5,451 nucleotides of DNA from Propionibacterium sp. (GTDB lineage Bacteria; Actinomycetota; Actinomycetes; Propionibacteriales; Propionibacteriaceae): contig JAAYZP010000238.1 in assembly GCA_012514785.1 (NCBI GenBank), positions 1 to 5,451 on the forward strand. The letters are read 5' to 3'. Position numbers and translations under genes: made by a program. How positions within the stretch are numbered: position 1 is the first letter of the stretch; the number at the start of each line of letters is the position of its first letter. A model generated the notes under the pieces. It was not told the origin of the DNA, searched no databases, and was given only the letters and a program-made list of their open reading frames with translations. Positions 4,235 to 5,451 of the stretch are shown here, in pieces.

Positions 4235-5451
4235 ATGGAACTCGCGCAAGTACTGCGACGCGCCGGATACACCGCCGACGGCGTGCTCGCACGCATCGGT
4301 GAACTCGGCCAGGAAGGCCTCGCCCGCAACGTCACCGTCCCGGCCGCCGCGGCCCTCGGATCGGCCACCGACGAGCTGGCCACGCTGATCCGGCTGTTCA
4401 TCCTGCAGCAGCCGGTCAGCGCCGACGACGCCGCATTCCTCCCCGAGACCCCCTACCTGGAACGCGCCGACGGCACCGCCCGGGCGCTCGTGGACATCCG
4501 CCCCTACGGCTCGCCCGACGACGGTGCCTCCGGCTGGGCGGTCTCCGACCTCACGCCCGGCATGGATCACGTCACGCTCCCCACGCGCACCGACTACGTG
4601 CTGGGCATCTCGTCGGCCTCCACGACGCTCGCCCAGATGACGATGCGAACCCCTGTGGGATCCGCGCTCGATCTCGGCACCGGCTGCGGGGTGCAGTCCC
4701 TGCATCTTGCCAAGCACGCCGACCGCGTCGTCGCCACCGACGTCAACGAGCGCGCGCTGAAACTCGCCGGCGTCACCGCAGCGCTGAACGACGTCGACGT
4801 CGACTTCCGGCGCGGCTCGCTCTTCGAGCCCGTCGCCGGCGAACGGTTCGACCTGATCATCTCCAACCCGCCCTACGTCATGAGCCCGCCGTCGGAAACG
4901 CCCCTGATGTACCGGGAGACCACATTCGAGGGCGACGCGCTCCTGCGCTCCATCCTGCGCGACGCGCCCCAGCACCTCACGCCGGGCGGGAGCCTGCAGT
5001 TGCTGGTCAACTGGGCCGTCGTCGAAGGCACCGCGTGGGAGGACCGCGTCCGCTCCTGGGTCGACGGCTCCGGGATGGACCTGTGGGTGATCGAGCGCGA
5101 GCGCCTCGACAAGTACACCTACATCGAGCTGTGGCTCACCGACGCAGGGCTGGCCGGTTCCGACGAGTGGGCGCCGGCCTACCACCGCTGGCTGGACTAC
5201 TTCGCCCGCCTCGGCATCGAGGAGGTGGGGCTGGGCTGGATCCTCCTCACCGACGCGGGCCGCGACACGCCCCACCTGCGCTTCGAGACCTGGCCCTACC
5301 AGGTCCAGCAGCCCCTCGGCGAGGTCTTCGCACGCCACCGCAGTGCTGTGGACGCCGCGACCCTGCCGCTCGAGGACCTCCTCGCCGCCCGCCCACGGCT
5401 CGACGACGTGACCCAGGAGACGTTCGGGCAGCCCGGCGCCACCGATCCCGA
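4235..5451 (+). CDS. Class I SAM-dependent methyltransferase with NPPY motif (partial, 3' end outside window)
   Basis: The frame from ATG 4235 is open for 405 codons to the window edge. An N-terminal alpha-helical domain (about 1-100; GLARNVTVPAAAALGS near 28-43) precedes the catalytic fold. SAM-binding motif I is LDLGTGCG (145-152), the acidic residue after strand 2 is D169 in ATDVNERAL, and motif IV is NPPY (211-214) in ISNPPYVMSPP. NPPY is typical of enzymes methylating an exocyclic or side-chain amide/amine nitrogen (adenine N6, guanine N2, glutamine N5), as in PrmC, RsmC and HemK relatives, so the target may be RNA, DNA or a protein. The helical N-terminus plus MTS-type domain matches actinobacterial methyltransferases annotated with DUF7059 and DUF7782, usually about 500 residues, so roughly 100 residues are probably missing. 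The substrate is unknown. The gene begins 22 bases after the pilus group, apparently with its own promoter. In related genomes topA often lies nearby, so it may follow to the right. Confidence 0.88.
   Translation, partial: MELAQVLRRAGYTADGVLARIGELGQEGLARNVTVPAAAALGSATDELATLIRLFILQQPVSADDAAFLPETPYLERADGTARALVDIRPYGSPDDGASGWAVSDLTPGMDHVTLPTRTDYVLGISSASTTLAQMTMRTPVGSALDLGTGCGVQSLHLAKHADRVVATDVNERALKLAGVTAALNDVDVDFRRGSLFEPVAGERFDLIISNPPYVMSPPSETPLMYRETTFEGDALLRSILRDAPQHLTPGGSLQLLVNWAVVEGTAWEDRVRSWVDGSGMDLWVIERERLDKYTYIELWLTDAGLAGSDEWAPAYHRWLDYFARLGIEEVGLGWILLTDAGRDTPHLRFETWPYQVQQPLGEVFARHRSAVDAATLPLEDLLAARPRLDDVTQETFGQPGATDP

Noticed and set aside
4136..5338. A 400-codon open frame on the minus strand over the methyltransferase
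   Set aside because: The + strand frame carries a SAM-binding motif I and NPPY in the correct order and has a plausible start. The minus frame is its complement shadow and has no recognisable motif.

Overview
This window comes from a very GC-rich genome. Dense GC-ending codon use, the combination of gene families and the -10/start-codon arrangements all point to an Actinomycetota bacterium. The order Propionibacteriales is plausible, but the sequence alone cannot settle the family. All genes supported here lie on the + strand.

Layout: (1) 4-609 is a TadC-like inner-membrane platform protein of a Tad/Flp pilus machine. It is open at the left edge, and the TadA ATPase and TadB are expected further left. 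(2) 640-2889 is a superfamily II DNA helicase of the SftH/MrfA/Hrq1 clade with a C-terminal DUF1998 and a five-cysteine cluster. (3) 2890-3218 is a 329-base gap with imperfect direct repeats, small hairpins and a cluster of DnaA-box-like sequences just upstream of the pilin gene. (4) 3219-4212 holds three tightly coupled small genes: a DUF4244/Flp-like prepilin, a TadE-like pseudopilin and a TadE/TadG-like secreted or anchored protein. (5) 4235 to the right edge is a class I SAM-dependent methyltransferase with an NPPY motif, cut off by the window.

This is the conserved actinobacterial 'helicase/secretion neighbourhood', in which a cysteine-cluster helicase sits with a Tad pilus locus (compare Mycobacterium tuberculosis Rv3649 and Rv3654c-Rv3660c). 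The unusual point is that the helicase separates tadC from the pilin-type genes on the same strand. The pilus genes are expected to act together: the TadC platform with an off-window ATPase would assemble prepilins after a prepilin peptidase cleaves them at G29/L30 in the pilin and G17/M18 in TadE. The helicase and methyltransferase have no obvious mechanistic link to the pilus and probably have their own promoters.

Most notable signals: two exact matches to the actinobacterial DnaA-box consensus, plus two weaker ones, within about 62 bases upstream of the pilin; departures from the expected helicase motifs II and III; and TAnnnT-N7-ATG (leaderless-type) starts on both the helicase and the methyltransferase.
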